A DNA stretch of 64,000 nucleotides from the NCBI RefSeq assembly GCF_008629685.1, contig NZ_VWSF01000008.1, positions 1-64,000 on the forward strand, read 5' to 3'. A model generated the notes under the pieces. It was not told where the DNA came from. It made no database searches and saw only the letters and a list, made by a program, of their open reading frames with translations. Made by a program: the position numbers and the translations under genes. Below, in pieces: positions 19,001 to 25,441 of this stretch; the first letter of the stretch is position 1; each line of letters begins with the position of its first letter. The DNA is from Adhaeribacter rhizoryzae. GTDB lineage: Bacteria; Bacteroidota; Bacteroidia; Cytophagales; Hymenobacteraceae.

Positions 19001-19787
19001 GATTAGCCATGTCGCGCGGGGTACCTACGTTTTGGCGGTAAGCGGCGTAAAAGCTACCTAATATTGGCAGCGGTACACGGTTGGCTGGGTTACGGTCGGC
19101 GAAGGGGAATAAGTGTTTCCGGAGCGGCATGCGCCCGCCGTACATGCCGTTCGAAATAATGGGGTGGTGGCCTACGAGTAAAATATTGCGGTTACCGGCT
19201 TCCGCAATAGCATCTTCCAGTTCTTCTAAAAAATCTTCGCGGGTGTTTATTTTACAATCGGTATCGGGTTCTATGGGCTTTTGGTGCGGGTGCATCCACC
19301 ATTGGGTATTCAGGGCAATAATGCGTAAGCCGGGGCCAATATCTATTATTTCGGGCCCGGGGCAGCCCTGGCGGGGCAGCAACACTTGTTTGCGGTTCAG
19401 GTTGCGGCTCAAATATTCTTCCAGGCGTTTTACATTGCTTAACCCATCGGGGCCCGAGTTATCCCAGTCTTTATCGCCGGGTACAAAGTACATGTTGCCC
19501 AATGGGTTGGTATTGGTAAGTTGCAGCAGCAAATCGAGTTTATCGGTAGTTAGTTTTTCTTTCTTACCTAAGCCTTGGTTAGCCGCAATGTCGCCGAGGT
19601 GTACCACCGTAAAAGAATTCTTTTGCTTGCTTAATTCCTGCTGAAAAGCAATCAGGTTAGCTTCCGGCACCGCTGCCGTAGCCGTGTTGCCAATTAAATA
19701 TACCTGGTGTAGTACAGAATCCGGCGTCTGCGCCCGGGTAGCGAAAGCCAACAGCCAAAAGTAAAGGAATAATAATTTTTTTTTCAT
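16068..19787 (-). CDS. Fusion: metallophosphoesterase-like / kinase-like / Omp85-type barrel
   Basis: A 1239-residue exported protein. I start it at ATG 19787, which begins a signal peptide (MKKKLLFLYFWLLAFATRAQ). Residues about 30-310 resemble a calcineurin-type phosphoesterase: VVHLGDIA, VPGDKDW, VGHHPI and AAAHDYNLH. The usual first DxH motif is not obvious and the GNHD box is GDKDW. Residues about 440-700 contain FIGDTDRHADNWRW (near 606) and PIPRDRDQAF (near 630), which look like the catalytic and metal-binding loops of HipA/CotH-type kinase folds. Residues about 840-1239 form a barrel typical of the Omp85/surface-antigen superfamily (FLPFRYGLLTFYDQGKVWY, ending FQFGVGFRFDN). The order implies an outer membrane anchor displaying two putative enzyme domains. 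The gene stands alone. Confidence 0.75.
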   Translation of the reverse strand: MKKKLLFLYFWLLAFATRAQTPDSVLHQVYLIGNTATAAVPEANLIAFQQELSKQKNSFTVVHLGDIAANQGLGKKEKLTTDKLDLLLQLTNTNPLGNMYFVPGDKDWDNSGPDGLSNVKRLEEYLSRNLNRKQVLLPRQGCPGPEIIDIGPGLRIIALNTQWWMHPHQKPIEPDTDCKINTREDFLEELEDAIAEAGNRNILLVGHHPIISNGMYGGRMPLRKHLFPFADRNPANRVPLPILGSFYAAYRQNVGTPRDMANPDYQAFKQKLERLLKENPPVIYAAAHDYNLHLNYSEENYHLVSGSFVQQDFVGKNALSLVNEAKTGFSKLTYYSSGKVTSTFYTFTKNGLQELATKVLFTSACAPTQNKQTPVNQSFGPCLSVLGTNPENHNIPAPKPNNFATVVPGPEYKASGFKKFFLGEIYRKSWTQPVKLPYFYLGQNPRNLSLLRTGGGLQTKTLRLQAPNKKQYVFRSVTKEPIGVVPPELRYTAVTNLLQEINPTTQPYGALVASKLLDATDILHARPELYVLADDPALGPLRDEYKNLIGFLEERPGDSEDSKTFFGESDDIKKSYRFFRQLFQDHDNRLDVQAYGKARAFDIFIGDTDRHADNWRWAEYQNGKQKLYRPIPRDRDQAFSRWEGLFFWLADREWASLSIQNFDEKLGGITSLTWTARHLDRLLLTSLKKEDWLNFATYLQTKMTDQVIHEAIAQLPPEIIPTDGQEIGHRLKARRERLPQALEAYYKLLARYVDIVGSNKNEYFKVERLPNASVRVQVFEKDKTTNQEEGKPYFDRTFYKNETKEIRLYALDGKDVINISGEVPTSIRVRVIGGYGNDSIQDASKVRRSLRGNTLIYDNTDTKLTLGPASRNRTTDKPNINQYNRKAFEYNTYNPSGSLLYNKSDGLGVTFGINYKRQRFRKPDYGSLYGVNFRATQFGNLQLTTDFTWRQALGNWDVGTFVDIGRNFPFYNFFGLGNNTAKNENLYDDNYYVARFSGLVSHVYLQRQFFRRSYFRIGPRYETFSSRITPGSFIEENTGPQGDLADQQLAGASAVFNLDLRDKPLFTQKGLRLYASHQTYLRLQDSKDYFGISQGFLDYYATARLGLPITLALRLGGAKNYGENLPFYKYTTLGLLQNLRGFVQNRFSGDASAYLNSELRFHIGQVNNSFLPFRYGLLTFYDQGKVWYQGEAVGGWHRGYGGGFYIAPFTERFTFSTLLQHSREENILFQFGVGFRFDN

Positions 19788-19890
19788 TTCGTAGCGGTGC
19801 CGGCCAGCGCAAATATTTGAGCCATAAGTGTAGCGGTAAACATTTACCAACACATACTTAAGGCCGCGCCGTAATGTTGGGGCAACTACG

Positions 19891-19928
19891 AAAAAAGCCA
19901 GACTTCGCGGCGTTATCGCAAAGCCTGG
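19891..19928 (-). terminator. Rho-independent terminator
   Basis: A 12-bp stem with two G-T wobbles between 19898-19909 and 19917-19928, followed by CTTTTTT on the minus strand. It lies 35 bases after the lipoprotein gene at 19963-20667. Confidence 0.75.
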
Positions 19929-19962
19929 TACCTAAATTAACGATGGCCGGTTAGCCAGCAGC

Positions 19963-20667
19963 TTAATAATGCAAGTCGAAATTATTCAGCACAAAAGGCT
20001 GTACGTAAACCGAATCTTTTAGCTCCTGAGTTTGGCCGTTGTGGGTTACTTTGTATTTAAGCCGGAGGTAAGTATTGGCAGCAACCGTACCCAACATTAA
20101 GGTTTGATCTTGAGTACCCTTGGACGTATAAACCCGGGGTGCTCTAACGAGGCCATCTTTTTCGCTCTCGCAGTTTGGGCAGGTTAGGGCAATTACATCG
20201 GAACTGGCCGCGGGGGCGGCGTTTTGCAGTTTAACCTCCAGGGTGCCCAGCGCGTACATCGGGAACGCTATGTTTTCTTCTTTTTTAAAATACTCTAATG
20301 TTTGAAAATCGGCGTAAGCATCTGGGAAGCCGTTTTTACCTTTCGAGAATTTCCTATAAGTATACCAGGGCTTACTTACCTCTACCCGGTACGTATCTTC
20401 CACCCGTTCATAGGTAATTTCAAACTTTCCGGTTGCATCTGTCATAACACTTTTTACCTCATGCGAAGGAAAAAGAATATTATCATCATCGGCAATTAAT
20501 ATTACCCAAACACCATCCAGCGGTTTACCGGTAGCCTGGTCGGTTACCACGCCCGAAACTTTCCGGGTTTTATCCAGAATAGAATCTTCGGTACAGGCAG
20601 TAAAAAGCAATAAAAGGGCTATCAACGATAGACCGATTACATTTATCTTAGAAAAGAACAGGTTCAT
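19963..20667 (-). CDS. Lipoprotein with carboxypeptidase regulatory-like domain
   Basis: A 234-residue protein with a lipoprotein signal (LLLLFTAC, Cys about residue 25). It then has a single carboxypeptidase-D regulatory-like fold: VSGVVTDQATGKPLDGVWV near residue 38, followed by TDATGKFEITYERVEDTYRVEV. The C-terminal 90 residues are strand-rich and contain a CPNC motif (ALTCPNCESEKDG). This fold is a common substrate-facing or adaptor module in Bacteroidota surface proteins. No enzymatic site is seen. Upstream lie the hairpin repeats and the first SH3 gene on the same strand. Confidence 0.7.
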   Translation of the reverse strand: MNLFFSKINVIGLSLIALLLLFTACTEDSILDKTRKVSGVVTDQATGKPLDGVWVILIADDDNILFPSHEVKSVMTDATGKFEITYERVEDTYRVEVSKPWYTYRKFSKGKNGFPDAYADFQTLEYFKKEENIAFPMYALGTLEVKLQNAAPAASSDVIALTCPNCESEKDGLVRAPRVYTSKGTQDQTLMLGTVAANTYLRLKYKVTHNGQTQELKDSVYVQPFVLNNFDLHY

Positions 20668-20739
20668 GTAAGAGTAAAGTGAAGCAGGAATAGACTGAGA
20701 AGCGAGGTAAGCGGAATATTTATTTGTAAAGAAAATTTG

Positions 20740-20785
20740 CTGGCTTTCCGGAAATGCTGGCTAATTATCCGGAAAGCCAGTTTTT
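20740..20785 (+). terminator. Hairpin with T tract on the plus strand
   Basis: A perfect 12-bp stem (CTGGCTTTCCGG at 20740-20751, complement at 20769-20780) is followed by TTTTT on the plus strand, although all nearby genes are on the minus strand. On the minus strand a weaker T-rich stretch follows, so it may be bidirectional. A comparable hairpin occupies the same place in the second SH3 module (27656-27680). Confidence 0.6.
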
Positions 20786-20807
20786 AATATTTTAAGAGTA
20801 CCAGCGG

Positions 20808-20939
20808 AAGCCTTACGGGGCTAGCAGAACTGGCAAGAAGCCTTACAGGGCTTGATTTAAGTTATAAGCCTCACGGGGGTTAAATTTTGTGAAACCTTAC
20901 GGGGTTAAACAGTTAATTTAAGTAAAGCCTTACGGGGCT
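20808..20939. repeat. Hairpin repeat cluster, copy 1 (five units)
   Basis: Five copies of a 15-16 base unit, AAGCCTTACGGGGCTT or close variants, at 20808, 20838, 20866, 20892 and 20925. Each can fold as AAGCC/GGCTT with a TTACG loop. In the fourth unit the left arm reads AAACC and the right arm GGGGTT, so a G-C pair became A-T and pairing was kept. The cluster lies between the SH3 gene stop and the downstream lipoprotein gene. Confidence 0.85.
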
Positions 20940-21013
20940 AAACAAATAATATATTGGCTAAATAACTTAATTAATGGCCGTTAGCCTAGGGAGCAAACGG
21001 CCATTAATTAAAC

Positions 21014-21307
21014 TTACTTTTTAGCAATTACCGAGGTTTTAGTAACCTGCGGTTTACCTAACTCGGCGGTAAGCACGTAGCCCACCTGGCCATCTACGGT
21101 TACAATACTCCAGGCGCTGTTGTAGCGGCGCACCACCACAATTTCGTCGGAGCTTTTTAAGGCTTTGAGTACTTCGGTAGAAGTGCCGGGCTGGCGGTAC
21201 ATTTTACTGTTTTCGTAACGGGCACTGGCCATTACGGCCTGGCGGTCGGTAGCAAAACCGAAAGCGGTTTGGGCGGCCAGGGCTAAGGTTAAAATAATCT
21301 TTTTCAT
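21014..21307 (-). CDS. Small exported SH3-domain protein, copy 1
   Basis: A 97-residue protein: signal peptide MKKIILTLALAAQTAFGFA, then a bacterial SH3 domain (MYRQPGTSTEVLKALKSSDE, SAWSIVTVDGQVGYVLTAEL). Such domains often bind peptidoglycan or cell-surface ligands. It is nearly identical to the gene at 27870-28166: a stretch of about 190 codon-aligned bases and the bases just before the start match with only scattered changes. A lysine-rich tail differs slightly (PQVTKTSVIAKK here). It is followed on its strand by hairpin repeats and then the lipoprotein gene. Confidence 0.8.
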   Translation of the reverse strand: MKKIILTLALAAQTAFGFATDRQAVMASARYENSKMYRQPGTSTEVLKALKSSDEIVVVRRYNSAWSIVTVDGQVGYVLTAELGKPQVTKTSVIAKK

Positions 21308-22044
21308 AGTTTTGGTGTTTTAGGGGTCGGGGTATTAATTATTTAATTTTTAACTGGCTGGCATTTTAATCTTTTATTTATCTCTAAACAAAGTGGCTTC
21401 TAAATGCTTTACCAGTTGAGCTAACTTAAGTAACAGACAATTTTTTCTTGTTTATGTACTGTGTTTAAACTTATGCAACTGCCATGCCAAATATTTTACT
21501 TTACTATATATATTCTAAAAATATGCTGTTAATCTGGCTGGTTTGCTGCGCGTTAGCATTACAAAGGTGTAAAAAGCTTTAATTATCTTAAAATAATATT
21601 CTCTGAAGTGCTCATTATACCGGTTGAATGACCAGATTAATACCTTGAATAGCGCAGGCCGGCCGGTAAATGTTCTTATTTAAATTTACAGCATGGTTAA
21701 ATAATGCCTGCCAGTATTTAAATATTTAGAAAAAAGATAGTTAGAAGTATTTCCAAAAGCGTCCGTATCCGGACAGCGGTGTACGATTATGTAGCAACTG
21801 CTCCGTTATGCAGGAATTTTCCGGATAGAGGAATAGATTAAGTTTAAAGCCCGAAAGAAGATTCAGCTATTTATTTTAATAGCTCCGATGCTTCTTTAAT
21901 CAGACGTGAAGTAAGAAACACCTGGGTGCAGGCTAACGGGTAAATTTATCTTTTTGCCAAAAAATTTATTTGAACACAGAAGAAGCCAGAAAAACCGGAA
22001 TTATTATTGTGTATCTTTATACTTGTTTATATATATAGTATATT
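21308..22044. other. AT-rich intergenic region left of the cassette array
   Basis: About 740 bases with no supported gene. It separates the first SH3 gene from the cassette array. I looked for an integron integrase gene or fragment in all frames and saw none. No repeat is evident. Confidence 0.5.
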
Positions 22045-22054
22045 CGTTAGTTCA

Positions 22055-22120
22055 GGTGCGTTTATATCTTAGAAAATGGTGTTATAAACGCACCACTTAC
22101 GTTTATAAACGAGTTGTGCG
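22055..22120. other. Palindromic left-end site of the cassette array (attC- or attI-like)
   Basis: A perfect 12-bp inverted repeat, GGTGCGTTTATA at 22055-22066 and its complement at 22083-22094, is followed by the palindrome CGTTTATAAACG (22100-22111) and the core GTTGTGCG (22113-22120). CGCACCAC just before that palindrome complements the core with one mismatch. The core is where cassette 1 begins. It may be a decayed attC of a lost cassette or an attachment site; the sequence does not decide. Confidence 0.55.
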
Positions 22121-22132
22121 CAATTTTTAAAT

Positions 22133-22576
22133 ATGCTTAAGGAAATAAAAACTTCATTTAGTACTCTTCGTCAAACTTCTGACAGAATCATCAAGGTGGT
22201 TAGTGAGATGAGTGGTGTAGAAAAGCATGAAATTTCTATCAGCAGTTCTATCAATATTGACTTAGGCATTGATGGTGATGATTGGACAGACCTGCAAGAG
22301 ACTTTAGAAAATAAGGAAGGCATCTCTTTAGAAGGTTTAAGGTTCTATGATTATTTCTGGGATGAAGGTCAAATTGCTGGTTCTAGTAATTTTATAATAC
22401 CTACAATCATGTTCATTTGGTACCTCATTTCCTTTAAATGGCTAAATAATAAGTTTGTAAATTATTATGAGCGGCCTGGACAATCGACAGATGTGCTGAC
22501 AATTGGTGATATAATCACCTCAAAATATGAAGGCAGGTTTGTTAAACGGTCCGAGAGAAAGTTCGTCCTACAATAA
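22133..22576 (+). CDS. Cassette 1: DUF1493-like protein, hypothetical
   Basis: A 147-residue protein starting 19 bases into its cassette. It contains INIDLGIDGDDWTDLQETL near residue 45, then F..E spacing and LTIGDII near the end. These match the look of DUF1493, a small acyl-carrier-like family (the Dxx-GDDA motif followed by LTVGDL). Here the serine normally modified in true carrier proteins is not evident. A hydrophobic insert (IIPTIMFIWYLISFKWL) interrupts the family's usual layout. It is probably cytoplasmic or weakly membrane-attached. Its role is unknown. Confidence 0.55.
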   Translation: MLKEIKTSFSTLRQTSDRIIKVVSEMSGVEKHEISISSSINIDLGIDGDDWTDLQETLENKEGISLEGLRFYDYFWDEGQIAGSSNFIIPTIMFIWYLISFKWLNNKFVNYYERPGQSTDVLTIGDIITSKYEGRFVKRSERKFVLQ

Positions 22577-22580
22577 ACTC

Positions 22581-22647
22581 CGCACAACCCTGTGTATACC
22601 AAACCTTCGCTACACTTCGGCTTGGCATACACGCGGCCCGTTGGTGG
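22581..22647 (+). other. attC-like site 1 (palindromic type)
   Basis: CGCACAAC at 22581 complements the cassette 1 start. An inner stem pairs TGTGTATACCAA with TTGGCATACACG with one mismatch, and the site ends CCCGTTGG at 22637-22644, where cassette 2 begins. Size and symmetry fit a standard short attC. Confidence 0.85.
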
Positions 22648-22697
22648 TAATTAAAACAAATTAAAATACTTTGGTATATCGCCTCTTACCTAAAAAA

Positions 22698-23402
22698 ATG
22701 AGATTATCGTTTTTGCTTATCTTCTGGTTGTCTATTCTTTCTTTTCGTGTTACTGCACAACAATTAATAGATAAAACAAATCCAGAAACAAAATTTTATG
22801 TAGGATTAGGTTTAATAAATATATCCCATCATATCTATTATAAAAATCCAACCACATCTGGCGAAGTACAGTCAGGATATTTTACGCCAGTAAGTTTAAA
22901 TGTAGGGTATAAGTTAAATAAAAGAGCAAGTCTGCAAATAGGAACTGCTTATGGGGGTAGTAAAGGGCACGTGGAAAGTTTTAATAAAGATGCATCTTTT
23001 GAAGATATAGCATATAAATTTAACGCTCGAACCCGTGTAGTTGCCATTCCAGTAACGATGAACTTTATTTTATTTAATGCAGCCAAAAGTTTACCCATCT
23101 ATGCTACTGCCACTCTAATGCCTGCTTTTGGAACAACAAAAGAAAGGGGTACTAAAACTTACAAAAATCAAACGACTACTATTCATTCCTCTAAGGATGC
23201 TGGTATAAATACATTTATAACTGCTGGTTTAGGAACTAACTTTAAATTAATTGAGCAATTCAGCGCTTTTACGGAAGTTCGATTTTTAAAAAGCAATCTG
23301 AATGGAAACAATTCTAAATATTACGACTGGAATTATGAAAGTCCGGAACTATTCAAATTTATTGCTTCAATTGGTTTAGGTATTAACTATAATTTTAAAT
23401 AA
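22698..23402 (+). CDS. Cassette 2: outer membrane beta-barrel protein, paralogue of cassette 5
   Basis: I use ATG 22698, which starts a signal peptide (MRLSFLLIFWLSILSFRVTA); a TTG 27 bases upstream is less likely. The mature 210 residues have PorT-like barrel strands (GYFTPVSLNVGYKLNKRASLQIG, and ASIGLGINYNFK at the end). It shares HHIYYKNP, GYFTPV, VGYKLN, PIYATAT, MPAFG and a YDW motif with the protein of cassette 5, so the two cassettes carry homologous genes. The ligand is unknown. Confidence 0.75.
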   Translation: MRLSFLLIFWLSILSFRVTAQQLIDKTNPETKFYVGLGLINISHHIYYKNPTTSGEVQSGYFTPVSLNVGYKLNKRASLQIGTAYGGSKGHVESFNKDASFEDIAYKFNARTRVVAIPVTMNFILFNAAKSLPIYATATLMPAFGTTKERGTKTYKNQTTTIHSSKDAGINTFITAGLGTNFKLIEQFSAFTEVRFLKSNLNGNNSKYYDWNYESPELFKFIASIGLGINYNFK

Positions 23403-23432
23403 TTTTTTAGATAGTTAAAGAGAAATCAACTA

Positions 23433-23488
23433 CCACCAACAACAATTAAAGCCCATTAAAACGGGCCCTAGCAGCGGCCCGTTGGCGG
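23433..23488 (+). other. attC-like site 2 (non-classical type)
   Basis: CCACCAAC complements the start of cassette 2 and the site ends CCCGTTGGCGG at the start of cassette 3. The body shares AAAGCCCATTAAA and TAGCAGCGGCCCGTT with sites 4 and 6. It lacks the clear inner stem next to the cores that sites 1 and 3 have; GGGCC/GGCCC near its right side can pair. Confidence 0.75.
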
Positions 23489-23507
23489 TAATAAGACAAA
23501 TAATCAA

Positions 23508-23729
23508 ATGAACTCAGGAAAAAGAATAGCTTTAGGAATAACATTAATATTTCTTGGCTGGCTTTCTTTAGGATTAGGGTACGGAGCATCCTTAGGCGGA
23601 CATCCATTCAATACTATTGTCTTTTTATTGGGCTTTGTTTTTATAATATCAGGAATCATTATTTTATCTTCTAGACGGACAAAGAAATTAAAAGAGAAAA
23701 GCCTAACAGAAGAAATAATACATCCATAA
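23508..23729 (+). CDS. Cassette 3: small two-helix membrane protein, hypothetical
   Basis: A 73-residue protein with two hydrophobic helices (IALGITLIFLGWLSLGLGYG and TIVFLLGFVFIISGIIIL) and a basic C-terminal tail (SSRRTKKLKEKS). It has no recognisable family. It is followed directly by another short gene, with the stop at 23727-23729 and the next ATG at 23730, so the two are probably co-translated. Confidence 0.6.
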   Translation: MNSGKRIALGITLIFLGWLSLGLGYGASLGGHPFNTIVFLLGFVFIISGIIILSSRRTKKLKEKSLTEEIIHP

Positions 23730-23975
23730 ATGTGTCCAGACTGCTTTGAAAACGAATTTAGGTCTTTCCCAACAGAGAAGGCATGGCTAGAATTTGACCT
23801 GTCGCTGACGAAAAAACTCGGCAGTAAAAAAATGAGAAATGTAGAATTTCGACCTGATGGGAAAAGAGACAAAGATGATGGAGAATATATTTATGAATGT
23901 ATGAATTGTAAAGAAAGGTGGAAGTTAAAAGACCCAGATTATTCTATTAGAGGATATTTCTTAAAAATATATTAA
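23730..23975 (+). CDS. Cassette 3: small zinc-ribbon-like protein, hypothetical
   Basis: An 81-residue protein with two CxxC pairs: MCPDC at the start and CMNC near residue 58. Together they could hold one zinc ion. It has no signal peptide and I do not recognise a family. The ATG adjoins the stop of the preceding gene. Confidence 0.55.
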   Translation: MCPDCFENEFRSFPTEKAWLEFDLSLTKKLGSKKMRNVEFRPDGKRDKDDGEYIYECMNCKERWKLKDPDYSIRGYFLKIY

Positions 23976-23985
23976 AAAATTACTC

Positions 23986-24055
23986 CCGCCAACACTGTAT
24001 AAACATCAAGCTACGGCCGACGGCCTTGCTCGTTGTTTATACTAGTCCGTTAGCA
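23986..24055 (+). other. attC-like site 3 (palindromic type)
   Basis: CCGCCAAC complements the start of cassette 3. The inner stem GTATAAACA at 23996-24004 pairs perfectly with TGTTTATAC at 24034-24042. The right core is GTTAGCAG, where cassette 4 begins. The terminal part contains further GC-rich pairing (ACGGCC). This is the most classical attC in the array. Confidence 0.88.
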
Positions 24056-24063
24056 GCAAATAA

Positions 24064-24564
24064 ATGAAAGCTAAATCAGACAAAACAATAGCTTATATAA
24101 TTATTGGGTATGGAATGATTTTCATAATTCCTGCTCTAGTATCACCTTCGTTAGGAATTAATTCTCCTGCTGGAATATTTTGGTGCGTCGTAGGTTTGAT
24201 TCTTTTTGTGCTTCCGGGATTATGGAAAATTGAAAGCTACGAACTGGTTGAAAACAGTTTATTTAAATATAATTTTGGAGGATTATACAAAAGAACTGTT
24301 GACTTAACTGCTTTAGTGCATTATAAAACTAAGCTAGTTAATACAGACTTTGCATCTAATCCCTTAAATGTTGTCCGATTCTTTTCTAAAGATATAAAGT
24401 ACCTAAAATATAGAAAATTAACCTTGGAATTTGAGCATAGTTCAAAAATGACAATAGACGAAAGAGTATTAGAAAAGGCGGACTTTAATAAACTTTTGAA
24501 TAAGATTGCTGGAATTAAAGGTAGAAGAAATAATCAACTGCTAACACAAATTAAAGCCCATTAA
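24064..24564 (+). CDS. Cassette 4: membrane protein, hypothetical
   Basis: A 166-residue protein with two N-terminal helices (IAYIIIGYGMIFIIPALVSP and GIFWCVVGLILFVLPGLW) and a soluble C-terminal part of about 100 residues with a strand pattern like a PH-type or bacterial membrane-flanked domain (LFKYNFGGLYKRTVDLTALV, RKLTLEFEHSSKMTI). The assignment is weak. The last 9 codons run through the R'' core of attC-like site 4, so the C-terminus is encoded by the recombination site and would change if the cassette moved. Confidence 0.6.
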   Translation: MKAKSDKTIAYIIIGYGMIFIIPALVSPSLGINSPAGIFWCVVGLILFVLPGLWKIESYELVENSLFKYNFGGLYKRTVDLTALVHYKTKLVNTDFASNPLNVVRFFSKDIKYLKYRKLTLEFEHSSKMTIDERVLEKADFNKLLNKIAGIKGRRNNQLLTQIKAH

Positions 24565-24592
24565 AACGGGCCTTAGCAGCGGCCCGTTAGCG
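24538..24592 (+). other. attC-like site 4 (non-classical type)
   Basis: CTGCTAAC complements the start of cassette 4; the site ends CCCGTTAGCGA at the start of cassette 5. The body is nearly the same as site 2 (AAAGCCCATTAAAACGGGCC, TAGCAGCGGCCCGTT). The gene of cassette 4 ends inside it. Confidence 0.75.
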
Positions 24593-24605
24593 ATAATTAA
24601 ATTTT

Positions 24606-25298
24606 ATGATTAAAAGAAGTTTATTCTTTTCGTTTCTATTCTTAATTAATTTAGTTGTCTTTGGCCAAGATTCTCTTTCCCAAGTTCAACACAGAAGGTA
24701 TATAGGTTATTATATAACTAATTTGTCTTATCATATCTATTATAATAACCCAGAAACAGCAGGAGAAATGCCATCGGGTTACTTTACACCCGTTACTGTT
24801 AATTTTGGATATAAATTGAACAATAGAATAACCCTTCAGGCAGGGCTTAGTTACGGGCGGGATAAGATTTCAAAAGAATTTCAGACATTACTTTCTCCGG
24901 ATAATTATTTAAACTATGATGGGGTTTCGATTACAAACGCAATCGCTTTACCTCTGACCTTACGGTTTATTTTCATTGGAATAAATAAAAAGCTGCCTAT
25001 CTATGCGACTGCTACCTGTATGCCAGCTTATGGAAGAACCAGATTAAAAACAACCGTATCGCGGGGTGGAGTTATTAATAGCAGAAATGTAACCGATTCT
25101 GGTTTAAACACTTTCTTTAACGCTGGTTTTGGGATTAATTATAAAATTAAAAAGCGGTTTTCTGGATTTACCGAAATTCAACTGGTCAAAAGTAATTTAG
25201 CTGGTTACAATTCTAGATATTATGATTGGTATGGCGATGCTCCTAAATTCTTTCAGTTAAGTGGCTCATTAGGTTTAGGCATAACTTATGATTTATAA
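24606..25298 (+). CDS. Cassette 5: outer membrane beta-barrel protein, paralogue of cassette 2
   Basis: A 230-residue protein with a signal peptide (MIKRSLFFSFLFLINLVVFG). Shared features with the cassette 2 protein are HIYYNNPETAGEMPSGYFTP, NFGYKLN, PIYATAT, MPAYG, YNSRYYDW and the barrel-type C-terminus (LGLGITYDL). The similarity extends over most of both proteins. The function is unknown. Confidence 0.75.
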   Translation: MIKRSLFFSFLFLINLVVFGQDSLSQVQHRRYIGYYITNLSYHIYYNNPETAGEMPSGYFTPVTVNFGYKLNNRITLQAGLSYGRDKISKEFQTLLSPDNYLNYDGVSITNAIALPLTLRFIFIGINKKLPIYATATCMPAYGRTRLKTTVSRGGVINSRNVTDSGLNTFFNAGFGINYKIKKRFSGFTEIQLVKSNLAGYNSRYYDWYGDAPKFFQLSGSLGLGITYDL

Positions 25299-25329
25299 CC
25301 CTGTATCTTTAAATAAAAACCAATACTAT

Positions 25330-25383
25330 CGCTAACCACACCTTTACGGTAGCTGCACCACCGCAAAGGCTTGTACGTTAGCC
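25330..25383 (+). other. attC-like site 5 (palindromic type)
   Basis: TATCGCTAAC (25327-25336) complements the start of cassette 5. An inner stem joins CACCTTTACGGT with ACCGCAAAGG with mismatches, and the site ends TACGTTAGCC, the start of cassette 6. It is clearly palindromic. Confidence 0.8.
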
Positions 25384-25441
25384 AAAAAAAGACATTAGGT
25401 ACTGAAACGGCTTCCTTTGTTAAATATTTTTCCATAAACCT

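Noticed and set aside
20808-20939. Possible CRISPR array
   Set aside because: The units are only 15-16 bases, spacing is irregular (26-33 bases), spacers partly repeat between the clusters and no cas genes are near. They are hairpin repeats.
21308-22044. Integron integrase gene or relic left of the array
   Set aside because: No frame shows a tyrosine recombinase pattern (R...HxxR...Y). The nearest large genes are unrelated.
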